From: Lichenicola sp964245345
GTDB lineage: Bacteria; Pseudomonadota; Alphaproteobacteria; Acetobacterales; Acetobacteraceae
Assembly (NCBI GenBank): GCA_964245345.1
Contig: CAXTMS010000152.1
Location: 1 to 8,267, forward strand
DNA length: 8,267 nt
Direction: 5' to 3'
The notes beneath the pieces are model-generated. The model did not search any database. It saw only the letters and a program-made list of their open reading frames with translations, and had not been told where the DNA came from. Below, one piece after another: positions 1 through 5,815 of this stretch; the first letter of the stretch is position 1; each line of letters starts with the position of its first letter. The position numbers were made by a program, and so were the translations under genes.

Positions 1-592
1 GGGGCGGCGGGACCTGGATGCGGTCGCCAGCCGGGATCGTGAACAGCGCCGCCGGCTGCGGCGCCTCCTCCACCCTAGTCGCCTGCACCAGCACCGTGCC
101 TCCCTGCATGGCGCGCAGCAGCACCCCGTCGGCGGTGAGGCAGACCACGCTGTCGCGGCCGGCGACGTCGCGCGTGGCCCAGTCGGTGCAGGCGACGCCG
201 GCGACCAGTCCGGGTCCGAGCCGCCGGTAGTCGCCGGTGGCGGGCGGCCCGTGCAGCGCGATCGGCCCGCCCGGCGCGGGCAGGATCGTGGCCAGATGCT
301 GGTCCGGCTGCACCACGATCATCCGGCCGGTGCCGTACTCGGTGACCATGTAGGTTCCGTCGCCCGGCGGGTCGACGCGTTGTTGTTCGCCGGCCACGGA
401 AAAGCGCATGCGCTGCACCAGCGGCGTCGATGCCCCCGAGGCGGCGGGCGCCGTCACGGCGTAGAACACGTCGACGTCATGCTGCGGCACCACCAGGGGA
501 CGCTCCGGAACCGGCACCAGCCCCTGCGCCGCGGCCGCGACCGGCGCCGCGAGCAGCAGCGTGCAGGCGGCATGCCGCCGGAACCGGGTCAC
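1..592 (-). CDS. Secreted hypothetical protein B, C-terminus cut by window edge
   Basis: The reading frame starts at a GTG at 592-590 and stays open to the window edge, giving 197 residues. The start lies inside the GTGA overlap with the stop of the upstream gene (589-591), the usual sign of translational coupling. Residues 1-23 look like a Sec signal peptide: basic MTRFRR, a hydrophobic Leu/Ala core and an AAAAQ cleavage region. The mature part aligns by eye with its upstream neighbour: a DVDVFYAVT strand near residue 39, a GTYMVTEYGTGRMIVV segment near 79-94, VAGVACTDW near 130 and DSVVCLTADGVLLRA near 148-161. C135 and C151 match a cysteine pair in the neighbour and could form a periplasmic disulfide. 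The pattern faintly recalls DUF4412/LolA-like secreted proteins, but I cannot assign a family or function. Confidence 0.8.
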   Translation of the reverse strand, partial: MTRFRRHAACTLLLAAPVAAAAQGLVPVPERPLVVPQHDVDVFYAVTAPAASGASTPLVQRMRFSVAGEQQRVDPPGDGTYMVTEYGTGRMIVVQPDQHLATILPAPGGPIALHGPPATGDYRRLGPGLVAGVACTDWATRDVAGRDSVVCLTADGVLLRAMQGGTVLVQATRVEEAPQPAALFTIPAGDRIQVPPP

Positions 593-1293
593 TGGCCGTT
601 CGGCGCGCCGGACGGGGCGCCAGGCGGGTTGCCCAGCTGGGGACCGCCCGGAACCGGCCCGCCTGGACCGGTCGGGCCGCCGCCGGGACCCATGGCCTCG
701 GGATGGGCGGTGCGCTGGTATCCGGGTGGCGGCAGGAACACCGACGCGGCGAGCGGGGCGTACTGCACCGTCTGCGCCACGAGGTGGCCGCGCGCACCCT
801 GTCCGTCCACGCCGGACGCGCTCAGCACCACCCCGTCATCGGTGACGCAGGCGGTGGAGTCGCCCTTGGGCGTGACGATCGAGTACTGCACGCAGGCCAA
901 GCCGGCGACGCTGCCGGTCCCGGTGCGGGTGAAGCGCATGGTCGAGTCCAGCACGAAGGGCGACCGCACCTCCTCGCGCTCGGGGATCTGCATGAAGCTT
1001 CGCGCCGGGTTCAGCACCACGGTGATCAGGCGGTTCGGCCGGTCCAGCACCATGTCGCCGCTGGGCGAGCCGTCCGGCCCGGGCGGACCGTCGATGCGCA
1101 TCGCGCTGCCGCCGCCGCGGAAATACACCCGCACCGACTGCGGCTGCGGCGCGCCTTCCGGCGTCACCGAATACACCACCGTGACGTCGCGCGTCGGCAT
1201 CAGCGGCGGCGCGTCCGCCGCCCGGGCGGTGCCGACCGCGCCGGCCGCGATCGCTGCCAGGAGCAGGCCCGGCATCGGGCTGGTTGTGCGCAT
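589..1293 (-). CDS. Secreted hypothetical protein A with Pro/Gly-rich tail
   Basis: This is a 234-residue protein. The ATG at 1293 was chosen because it places a clear signal peptide at the N-terminus (MRTTSPMPGLLLAAIAAGAV, then TARA-ADAPP) and has an AGGGAG-like ribosome site about 10 nt upstream; earlier in-frame Met codons lie inside aat. The body (about 30-192) appears beta-rich, with RDVTVVYSVT near 35, MRIDGPP near 65, a MVLDRPNRLITVVLNPARSF segment near 81-100, and a cysteine pair C134/C149 around VAGLACVQYSI and STACVTDDGVVL. Residues 201-234 form a Pro/Gly tail. It is homologous along its length to the next gene, whose GTG start overlaps this stop by 4 bp. It starts 29 bp after aat, so it is probably cotranscribed with it. 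It may belong to a DUF4412/LolA-like group; function unknown. Confidence 0.85.
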   Translation of the reverse strand: MRTTSPMPGLLLAAIAAGAVGTARAADAPPLMPTRDVTVVYSVTPEGAPQPQSVRVYFRGGGSAMRIDGPPGPDGSPSGDMVLDRPNRLITVVLNPARSFMQIPEREEVRSPFVLDSTMRFTRTGTGSVAGLACVQYSIVTPKGDSTACVTDDGVVLSASGVDGQGARGHLVAQTVQYAPLAASVFLPPPGYQRTAHPEAMGPGGGPTGPGGPVPGGPQLGNPPGAPSGAPNGQ

Positions 1294-1322
1294 GGCTTTC
1301 GAACTCCCTGCTGCGGCCAGGC

Positions 1323-1982
1323 TCACGCCCGGCCCATCGCGTCGATAACGCCGAGCAGCGCGTCCGGCTCCGGCTCGGCGATCCAGGTTGCGCGCTGCCC
1401 CACCGCCTCGGCCAGAAGCCGGCGGTAGCGGGCGCGCGGGATCTCGTGCGCGCCGAACTGCTGCAGGTGCGCGGTGGTGAACTGCGTGTCGAGCAGGGTG
1501 TAGCCGCCGAGGCGGAGCCGCGCCACCAGGTGCACAAGCGCCACCTTGGACGCGTCGCGCGCCCGGCTGAACATGCTTTCCCCGAAAAAGGCGCCGCCCA
1601 GCGACACCCCGTACAGCCCGCCCACCAGCGCGTTGCCGGCCCAGCATTCCACGCTGTGGCCGTGGCCGCGACGGTGCAGCGCGGTGAACAGCTGGACGAT
1701 CTCCCCGTTGATCCAGGTTTCCTCGCGCCCGGAGGCGGACTCGGCGCAGCCGGCGATCACCGCCTCGAACGCCCGGTCCGCCGTCACCGCATAGGAGCCG
1801 GACAGCACGGTGCGTCGCAGCCGCTTCGGCAGGTGGAACCGGTCGAGCGGCAGCACGCCGCGCCGTTCGGGGTCGAGCCAGTACAGCTCGGGCGAATCGC
1901 GCTGCTCCGCCATCGGGAACAGGCCGACGCGATAGGCCTGGAGCAGCAGGTCCGCCGTCAAGGAAGGCGCATGGCTCGGCAT
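1323..1982 (-). CDS. aat: Leucyl/phenylalanyl-tRNA--protein transferase
   Basis: Aat is a cytoplasmic enzyme that transfers Leu or Phe from aminoacyl-tRNA to proteins with N-terminal Lys or Arg, creating an N-degron for ClpS/ClpAP. The 219-residue product has the expected bacterial length and the family blocks in order: LLLQAYRVGLFPM (12-24), YWLDPERRGVLPLDRFH (34-50) with KRLRRT, EETWI (87-91), HSVECW (109-114), LVGGLYGVSLGGAFFGESMF (119-138), DASKVAL (143-149), LLDTQFTTAHLQQFGAHEIPR (163-183). No core block is missing. The start at 1982 places the N-terminus at the usual distance before the first motif, although no strong Shine-Dalgarno is visible. It is the first gene of a leftward unit followed by two secreted-protein genes, and is divergent from the dehydrogenase across 76 bp. 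Confidence 0.97.
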   Translation of the reverse strand: MPSHAPSLTADLLLQAYRVGLFPMAEQRDSPELYWLDPERRGVLPLDRFHLPKRLRRTVLSGSYAVTADRAFEAVIAGCAESASGREETWINGEIVQLFTALHRRGHGHSVECWAGNALVGGLYGVSLGGAFFGESMFSRARDASKVALVHLVARLRLGGYTLLDTQFTTAHLQQFGAHEIPRARYRRLLAEAVGQRATWIAEPEPDALLGVIDAMGRA

Positions 1983-2045
1983 GGCGCGATGATGCGGCCG
2001 GCGGCGGCGGCGGAGAAGGCCTTATCGCCGGGTGCCCGGGGCGCT

Positions 2046-2051
2046 AGGAAG
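2046..2051 (+). promoter_or_regulatory. Ribosome binding site setting the dehydrogenase start
   Basis: AGGAAG lies 7 nt before the ATG at 2059. It selects this start over the in-frame ATG at 2032, which would place the site inside the coding region and add nine residues not expected in the family. Confidence 0.7.
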
Positions 2052-2058
2052 ACGCGCC

Positions 2059-3036
2059 ATGAGCTCCGGATCGCCCCGCCCGCGCCTCGTCAGCGCACAG
2101 GACATGCCGGCCGCGGTGGCGGACCGGATCAGGACCGAGTTCGACGCCCCGCCCTTGCCGCCGACGCGGCTGCTGTCTGCGGAGCTGGTCGAGGCGGCGG
2201 CGCTGCACCGGCCGGACGCGCTGCTGGTGTCGAGCTCCACCCTGGTCGACGCTCCGCTGATACGGGCCCTGCCCGACAGCGTGCGGCTGGTCGCCACCGT
2301 CAGCGTCGGGTTCGACCACGTCGACCGGTCCGCGCTGCGCGCCCGCGGCATCGCCCTGACCAACACCCCGGACGTGCTGACCGACTGCAACGCCGACCTG
2401 ACCCTGCTGCTGATGCTGGGCGCCTGCCGTCGCGCGACCGAATACGGCGCGGTGATCCGGGACGGGTGGAACCGGTCGCTGCGCATGACCGAGCTGCTCG
2501 GCAACCGGGTCAGCGGCCGGACGCTCGGCATCGTCGGCATGGGCCGGATCGGCCGCGCGGTGGCGCGGCGCGCGCACGGCTTCGGCATGACGGTGCTGTA
2601 CTGCAACCGGTCGCGCCTGCCGCCGGAGCTGGAGCAGGGCGCCGCCTTCGTTGCCGACCTCGACGACATGCTGCCGCGCTGCCAGGTGCTGACGCTGCAC
2701 GTGCCGGGCGGTCCTGCCACCGCGGGGCTGATCGGGGCGCGCGAGCTGGCGCTGCTGCCACGGGGTGCCGTGCTGGTGAACGCCGCGCGCGGCACGCTTC
2801 TGGACGAGGACGCGCTGTTCGCGGCGCTCGAGGACGGCCGGCTGGCTGCGGCCGGGCTGGACGTGTTCCGCAACGAGCCGGCGATCGACCGGCGCTTCGC
2901 CAGCCATCCGCGCATCTTCGCCACCCCGCACATGGGCAGCGCCACGATCGAGACACGCACCGCGATGGGCATGCGCGCCCTGGACAACGTCGCCGCGTTC
3001 TGTGCCGGCCTGCCGCCGGGCGACACGGTGGCATGA
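2059..3036 (+). CDS. D-2-hydroxyacid dehydrogenase (glyoxylate/hydroxypyruvate reductase type)
   Basis: This 325-residue cytoplasmic enzyme belongs to the D-isomer-specific 2-hydroxyacid dehydrogenases, which reduce 2-keto acids such as glyoxylate or hydroxypyruvate with NAD(P)H. Visible elements are the substrate loop VSVGFDHVD (81-89), the NTPDVLTDCNADLTLLLML hinge region (102-120), the Rossmann glycine motif GIVGMGRIGRA (157-167), and the catalytic triad Arg244 (in NAARG), Glu273 (in RNEP) and His291 (in TPHMGS). The segment after the second Rossmann strand is YCNRSR (181-186); Arg184 in place of an acidic residue suggests NADP(H) preference, as in GhrB/GRHPR-like enzymes. The exact substrate cannot be fixed from sequence. 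A 56-residue membrane protein gene follows after 34 bp and may be cotranscribed. Confidence 0.93.
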   Translation: MSSGSPRPRLVSAQDMPAAVADRIRTEFDAPPLPPTRLLSAELVEAAALHRPDALLVSSSTLVDAPLIRALPDSVRLVATVSVGFDHVDRSALRARGIALTNTPDVLTDCNADLTLLLMLGACRRATEYGAVIRDGWNRSLRMTELLGNRVSGRTLGIVGMGRIGRAVARRAHGFGMTVLYCNRSRLPPELEQGAAFVADLDDMLPRCQVLTLHVPGGPATAGLIGARELALLPRGAVLVNAARGTLLDEDALFAALEDGRLAAAGLDVFRNEPAIDRRFASHPRIFATPHMGSATIETRTAMGMRALDNVAAFCAGLPPGDTVA

Positions 3037-3070
3037 CTGGCGCCGCAGCGACGCCGCAAAGGACACGTGC

Positions 3071-3241
3071 ATGTACATGACGGGAGTCTTCGCCACCTTC
3101 GCCGCCGCGTCCGGGCTGCTCGGGCTCGCCATGCCGCACCTGGTGCACCGGCTGGGCTTCCGGATGATGGAGCTCTACTTGTTCTGCGCCGTGTTCTGCG
3201 CCGTGCTCAACATCCTGCGCCGCGCGCCGAAGCGCCGCTAG
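3071..3241 (+). CDS. Small two-helix membrane protein
   Basis: This short ORF encodes 56 residues. The ATG at 3071 is supported by AAAGGA at 3057-3062, 7 nt upstream; an in-frame ATG at 3002 lies inside the dehydrogenase gene and is rejected. The product has two hydrophobic stretches, roughly residues 4-21 and 34-48, separated by a short HLVHRLGF segment, and ends in a basic tail (LRRAPKRR), which suggests a helical hairpin in the inner membrane with a cytoplasmic C-terminus. It sits 34 bp downstream of the dehydrogenase. Its stop codon shares a CTAG tetranucleotide with the stop of the convergent EcsC-family gene. I do not recognise a family. It could be an accessory membrane protein, or less likely a spurious ORF; the ribosome site and helices argue that it is real. 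Confidence 0.68.
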   Translation: MYMTGVFATFAAASGLLGLAMPHLVHRLGFRMMELYLFCAVFCAVLNILRRAPKRR

Positions 3242-4089
3242 GTCGTCGCCACCCGGTCGGCCAGGTTGCTGCGGATCGACTCGACCGCCTCGCGCACCTC
3301 GCCGCCGTGCTGCCGCTCCAGCCGGCGTATGGTGAAGTGGGCCCGGGCCAGCGAGCGGTAATGCGCGAGAAAGGCGGCGTTCAGCGACGCGCCGCACAGG
3401 GCGCCAGCGATCGGCATCATCTGCAGCGCCACCTTGCGCGACAGCGCCAGCCCGTAATGCGACGCCACCTCCGACAGCAGCATCACCACCGGCCGGCCGC
3501 GAAGCACCGCGCGGGCGGAAAAATAGCCGAGCTCGCTTTCTCCCGAGGCCGAAACGACCGGCTTGAGCGCGAACACCTCCAGGCAGGCCCGGCGCGACTC
3601 GGCCGTGGACAGGTCCTCGCCTTCTTCCCGCGCGATCCGGGCGATCTCGCGCATGATGGTCATGGTGGTGAAGCCGATGTCGGGCAGCAGGCCGGCGATG
3701 CCGGCGAACCCGCCCAGGGCGCCCGACACCGCCACCGCGCCCTGTGTGGCGCGGTCCTGCCATTGCCGCTGGTCCGCCACTCCGGACCGGCCCGGCGCCG
3801 CCGGCTGCCTGAGCCCGAGCACGGCCACGTCGAAGGCCCGGCTGATGGCGCTTTCCGCCACGCCGCGCAGCTTGTCCTGCAGCCCCGGCGCCAGCCCGAG
3901 GCCGCGCACGCCGAGGCGGGTGGCCTGGCCGACCGCGCCGCCCATCAGGTCGGCCAGGCGCACCAGCACGCCGCGCCCGGCTTCCAGCTGTTCCAGCACG
4001 CGCTGCAGCTCGCCGCGGGCGCCGGCATCCAGGCCGAGGGAGGACAGCCCGGTGGTCGGGGAAAGCTGGTTTCCTGTGGTGGCGCTCAT
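3238..4089 (-). CDS. EcsC family protein
   Basis: This 283-residue protein resembles the EcsC family, named after a Bacillus gene next to an ABC transporter; the biochemical role is unsettled in proteobacteria. The start at 4089 is chosen because AAGGGG (4103-4098) lies 8 nt upstream; an in-frame ATG at 4116 lacks such a site. Family-like features are a glycine-rich hydrophobic segment GALGGFAGIAGLLPDIGF (123-140), the TTMTIMREIARIAREEGED block (141-159), which matches the EcsC pattern of an Arg-x-Ile-x-x-Ile-Ala helix followed by Gly-Glu-Asp, and PIAGALCGASLNAAF (226-240) near the C-terminus. The two glycine-rich stretches could associate with the membrane. It lies 88 bp downstream of an XRE regulator on the same strand, with a GC-rich hairpin in the gap. 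Family assignment is by motif memory only. Confidence 0.85.
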   Translation of the reverse strand: MSATTGNQLSPTTGLSSLGLDAGARGELQRVLEQLEAGRGVLVRLADLMGGAVGQATRLGVRGLGLAPGLQDKLRGVAESAISRAFDVAVLGLRQPAAPGRSGVADQRQWQDRATQGAVAVSGALGGFAGIAGLLPDIGFTTMTIMREIARIAREEGEDLSTAESRRACLEVFALKPVVSASGESELGYFSARAVLRGRPVVMLLSEVASHYGLALSRKVALQMMPIAGALCGASLNAAFLAHYRSLARAHFTIRRLERQHGGEVREAVESIRSNLADRVATT

Positions 4090-4131
4090 CGGTGTATCCC
4101 CTTCTGGTCGCCCCACAACGCAGCCGGAGCG

Positions 4132-4156
4132 CGCCGGGCTGCACCGTTGCCCGGCG
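4132..4156 (-). terminator. GC-rich hairpin between regulator and ecsC-like gene
   Basis: CGCCGGGC (4132-4139) and GCCCGGCG (4149-4156) form a perfect 8-bp stem with a 9-nt loop, starting about 21 nt beyond the regulator stop codon. No U-tract follows on either strand, so a classic intrinsic terminator is not shown. CCGGGC at 4166-4171 can pair with 4149-4154 instead, giving a second, mutually exclusive stem. It may partially terminate, stabilise the upstream message, or simply reflect GC-rich sequence. Confidence 0.35.
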
Positions 4157-4177
4157 AAACCCCGTCCGGGCCGCGGT

Positions 4178-4528
4178 TCAGGAGGATCCGGTGGACGCGG
4201 CGATGCGCTCGGCCACGTGCATCAGCACGGACCGGTCTTCCGGGCTGCAGCCACGATAAAGCCGGAGCAGGGCAAGCTCCTGCGGCGTCAGCGGCGCCTG
4301 CTGCGCCGAGTTCTCCCAACCGTTGCGCAGCACGCCGACCGAAACGCCCAGCACCTCGGCGATGCGACGGAGCATGCCGGCGCTGTGCCCGGCGCGGTCG
4401 CTTTCCCACTGCGCCACGGCGCTCCGGGACACCCCGGTGGAACTGGCCAGCCGATCCTGGGTCAGGCCGCGGGCGCGACGCAGCGCCCGGATCCGTGCAC
4501 CGAGTGTCAGAACCGGCTCCGCCTCCAT
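4178..4528 (-). CDS. XRE-family transcriptional regulator
   Basis: This 116-residue cytoplasmic protein has a Cro/C1-type helix-turn-helix at about residues 9-67: LGARIRALRRARGLTQDRLA, then STGVSRSAVAQWESDRA (recognition helix region, 30-46) and LRRIAEVLGVSVGVL (53-67). The C-terminal 45 residues (LTPQELALLRLYRGCSPEDR, then a helix to 111) are typical of short XRE regulators and carry no LexA-type peptidase motif. The ATG at 4528 is fixed by a strong GGAGG (4540-4536) 7 nt upstream. It is divergent from a secreted-protein gene across 175 bp. Two copies of a palindrome lie 30-70 bp upstream of its start, suggesting autoregulation. The ecsC-like gene lies downstream on the same strand. Target genes and any ligand are unknown. 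Confidence 0.9.
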   Translation of the reverse strand: MEAEPVLTLGARIRALRRARGLTQDRLASSTGVSRSAVAQWESDRAGHSAGMLRRIAEVLGVSVGVLRNGWENSAQQAPLTPQELALLRLYRGCSPEDRSVLMHVAERIAASTGSS

Positions 4529-4557
4529 CGATGATCCTCCCTGTCCGACACCACCCG

Positions 4558-4598
4558 GTCCGTTCGGATGGCGCCTGGCGAAGGCTGTCCGGTCGGAT
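4558..4598. promoter_or_regulatory. Two palindromic repeats, candidate XRE operator
   Basis: GTCCGTTCGGAT (4558-4569) and GTCCGGTCGGAT (4587-4598) differ at one base, and each contains the inverted repeat TCCG-N2-CGGA. Their centres are 29 bp apart, close to three helical turns. A further GTCCG half-site occurs at 4543-4547. They lie in the leader of the regulator gene and between it and the divergent secreted-protein gene, where an autorepressor would bind. Binding itself is inference. Confidence 0.5.
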
Positions 4599-4613
4599 AC
4601 CCGTCTGCTGCCG

Positions 4614-4645
4614 GAGATAGCGTCGAGTTGATCGCCGGCCGTCAA
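4614..4645 (-). promoter_or_regulatory. Weak candidate promoter for the XRE regulator
   Basis: On the minus strand TTGACG (4645-4640) is a good -35 match and resembles the alphaproteobacterial housekeeping consensus. GCTATCTC (4621-4614) resembles the GCTANAWC -10 element, but the spacing is longer than usual. If used, transcription would start just before the two palindromes. Only the -35 element is convincing. Confidence 0.25.
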
Positions 4646-4703
4646 CATATGCCGCGTCGGGGCGTTCATGTCACAGGAAAGCCAGTTTTGTAAGGATCGG
4701 TTC

Positions 4704-5066
4704 ATGCGCAGCCTCACCCGTTCGCCGGTTTTCGCCGGTCTCGCCCTGGCCTTCACCGCAGCCGCAGCCGCGCCGGCGCTGGCGCAGGCGCCCGTGCAGA
4801 CCGCTCCGGTGCCGCGGGCCTCGGCAACCACGGCAAGCGGCGACGTGACCCGGCAGGCCGGTCCGGGACTGCCTCCGGTGGATGCGAGCCAGACGATTCG
4901 CGGCACCAACAACACCCAGCTGTTCCAGGTGCTGGGCTTTTCCGGCCAGATCGCCGCACCCGTGAACGCCGACTACAACGCCAACCACACCTATCAGACC
5001 TTCGCCGGTCAGCCGGGCCGTGGCTCGACCGCGATCCTGGCCGCGAGCATGGACGGCTCGCCCTGA
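4704..5066 (+). CDS. Secreted hypothetical protein, 120 residues
   Basis: The ATG at 4704 is preceded by TAAGGA (4691-4696) at 7 nt spacing and begins a clear Sec signal peptide: MRSLTRS, a hydrophobic VFAGLALAFTAAAAA core, then APALA-QA with probable cleavage near residue 28. An in-frame ATG at 4668 would push the signal inward and is disfavoured. The mature part is about 92 residues: a Pro/Ala/Thr-rich linker (29-60), then a more ordered stretch with NNTQLFQVLGFSGQIAAP (69-86) and NADYNANHTYQTFAG (88-102). It has no cysteine, no lipobox and no motif I recognise. It is divergent from the XRE regulator and convergent with the EVE-domain gene, 20 bp away. Periplasmic or extracellular location is inferred; function unknown. 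Confidence 0.78.
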   Translation: MRSLTRSPVFAGLALAFTAAAAAPALAQAPVQTAPVPRASATTASGDVTRQAGPGLPPVDASQTIRGTNNTQLFQVLGFSGQIAAPVNADYNANHTYQTFAGQPGRGSTAILAASMDGSP

Positions 5067-5086
5067 TCCGCGCAGCCTGACCAGAA

Positions 5087-5500
5087 CTACCGGCGCCAGC
5101 CACCCAGGGCGCAGATCCGGTCCCAGTGGCGCTGGTCCACGGGCACGACAGACAGGCGTGACTGCCGTACCAGAGCCATGTCGCGCAGCTCCGCGGTGCC
5201 CTTGATCGTGGTCAGAGGCACCGGCGTGCGCATGGCGCCTGCCGCGCGCATGTCGACGCAAATCCAATCGCCATCGGTCGCGGTCGGATCGGGATAGGCC
5301 TCGCGCACCACCTCCACCACCCCCACGATCTCGCGTCCGGTGTTGGAATGGTAGAAGAACGCCAGGTCGCCGCGACGCATGGCCTGGAGGTTCCGCTTCG
5401 CCTGGTGGTTGCGCACCCCGGTCCAGGGTTCGACCTCGCGCTCGACCTGCTGCCGCCAGGAAAACGCGTCGGGCTCCGACTTGACCAGCCACGTGGCCAT
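5087..5500 (-). CDS. EVE domain-containing protein
   Basis: This 137-residue protein is a stand-alone EVE domain, the length of thymocyte nuclear protein 1 (THYN1)-like bacterial homologues. EVE belongs to the PUA-like superfamily and is thought to read modified bases in DNA or RNA. Visible signatures are MATWLVKSEPDAFSW (1-15), WTGVRNHQAKRNLQAMRRGD (26-45), AFFYHSN (47-53), IVGVVEVVREAYPDPT (58-73) and the C-terminal RLSVVPVDQRHWDRI (115-129). The aromatic and Arg/Asn residues of the WTGVRN block line the usual ligand pocket. The ATG at 5500 lies 5 nt after the stop of the YciI-like gene, indicating one transcription unit and probable translational coupling. The natural modified-base ligand cannot be read from sequence. 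Confidence 0.95.
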   Translation of the reverse strand: MATWLVKSEPDAFSWRQQVEREVEPWTGVRNHQAKRNLQAMRRGDLAFFYHSNTGREIVGVVEVVREAYPDPTATDGDWICVDMRAAGAMRTPVPLTTIKGTAELRDMALVRQSRLSVVPVDQRHWDRICALGGWRR

Positions 5501-5505
5501 GCCGC

Positions 5506-5799
5506 TCAGTCCGCGGTGGCGCCGTCCCGGAACACGCTGCGGTAGGCACGGATCACCACGCTTTCGAACAGGTTCACCGAAGCGTAGGGGTCGCTGGCGG
5601 CGAAGCCTTCCGCGGCTGCCCTGTCCTCCACGTCGACGATCAGCAGGCTGCCGCACGAACGCCCGTCACCGTCCAGCAGCGGACCGCCCTGGATCACCCG
5701 GTCGGCGTAGGTCGCGACGTAGCGCAGATGGGCTTCCCGCGCTGCAAGGCGCGCTTCGAGGCTGTTCGGTCGGTCGGTGCAGATAATGGCAAACAGCAT
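5506..5799 (-). CDS. YciI-like (YCII-related) protein
   Basis: This 97-residue protein is of the YCII-related family, small ferredoxin-like alpha/beta cytoplasmic proteins whose reaction is mostly unknown. Family features are the N-terminal strand MLFAIICTDR, REAHLRYV with the conserved His24, the VIQGGPLLD strand-loop (35-43), SLLIVDVEDRAAAEGFAASD (51-70) with the conserved Asp70-Pro-Tyr turn, and the VVIRAYRSVF strand (81-90). The full expected length is present. The start at 5799 has AGGA (5809-5806) 6 nt upstream, inside a perfect palindrome. The EVE gene follows after 5 nt. From memory, YciI-EVE pairs recur in alphaproteobacteria, often near gpsA and tsaD; neither is seen here. Confidence 0.93.
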   Translation of the reverse strand: MLFAIICTDRPNSLEARLAAREAHLRYVATYADRVIQGGPLLDGDGRSCGSLLIVDVEDRAAAEGFAASDPYASVNLFESVVIRAYRSVFRDGATAD

Positions 5800-5801
5800 G
5801 G

Positions 5802-5815
5802 TCGATCCTGATCGA
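5802..5815. repeat. Perfect palindrome over the yciI-like ribosome site
   Basis: TCGATC-CT-GATCGA is a 6-bp inverted repeat with a 2-nt spacer that covers the AGGA of the YciI-like gene. It could be an operator, or it may be chance; a 2-nt loop is too small for a good RNA hairpin. Confidence 0.3.

Noticed and set aside
251..1428. Long plus-strand open frames
   Set aside because: They are antisense to the secreted-protein and aat genes, are Arg/Pro/Gly-rich, and lack ribosome sites or domains; this is typical of high-GC shadow frames.
1994..2013. Short GGC-type triplet run upstream of the dehydrogenase
   Set aside because: It is brief and imperfect and is expected in GC-rich DNA; no sign of a functional repeat.
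2022..3132. Long minus-strand open frames across the dehydrogenase
   Set aside because: Ser/Arg-rich translations with no motif; the plus-strand dehydrogenase has all its catalytic residues intact.
3067..4620. Long plus-strand open frames opposite the ecsC-like and XRE genes
   Set aside because: Low-complexity antisense translations; the minus-strand genes have strong ribosome sites and family motifs.
5067..5086. Possible shared terminator between the secreted-protein and EVE genes
   Set aside because: The 20-bp convergent gap contains no convincing stem or T-tract.
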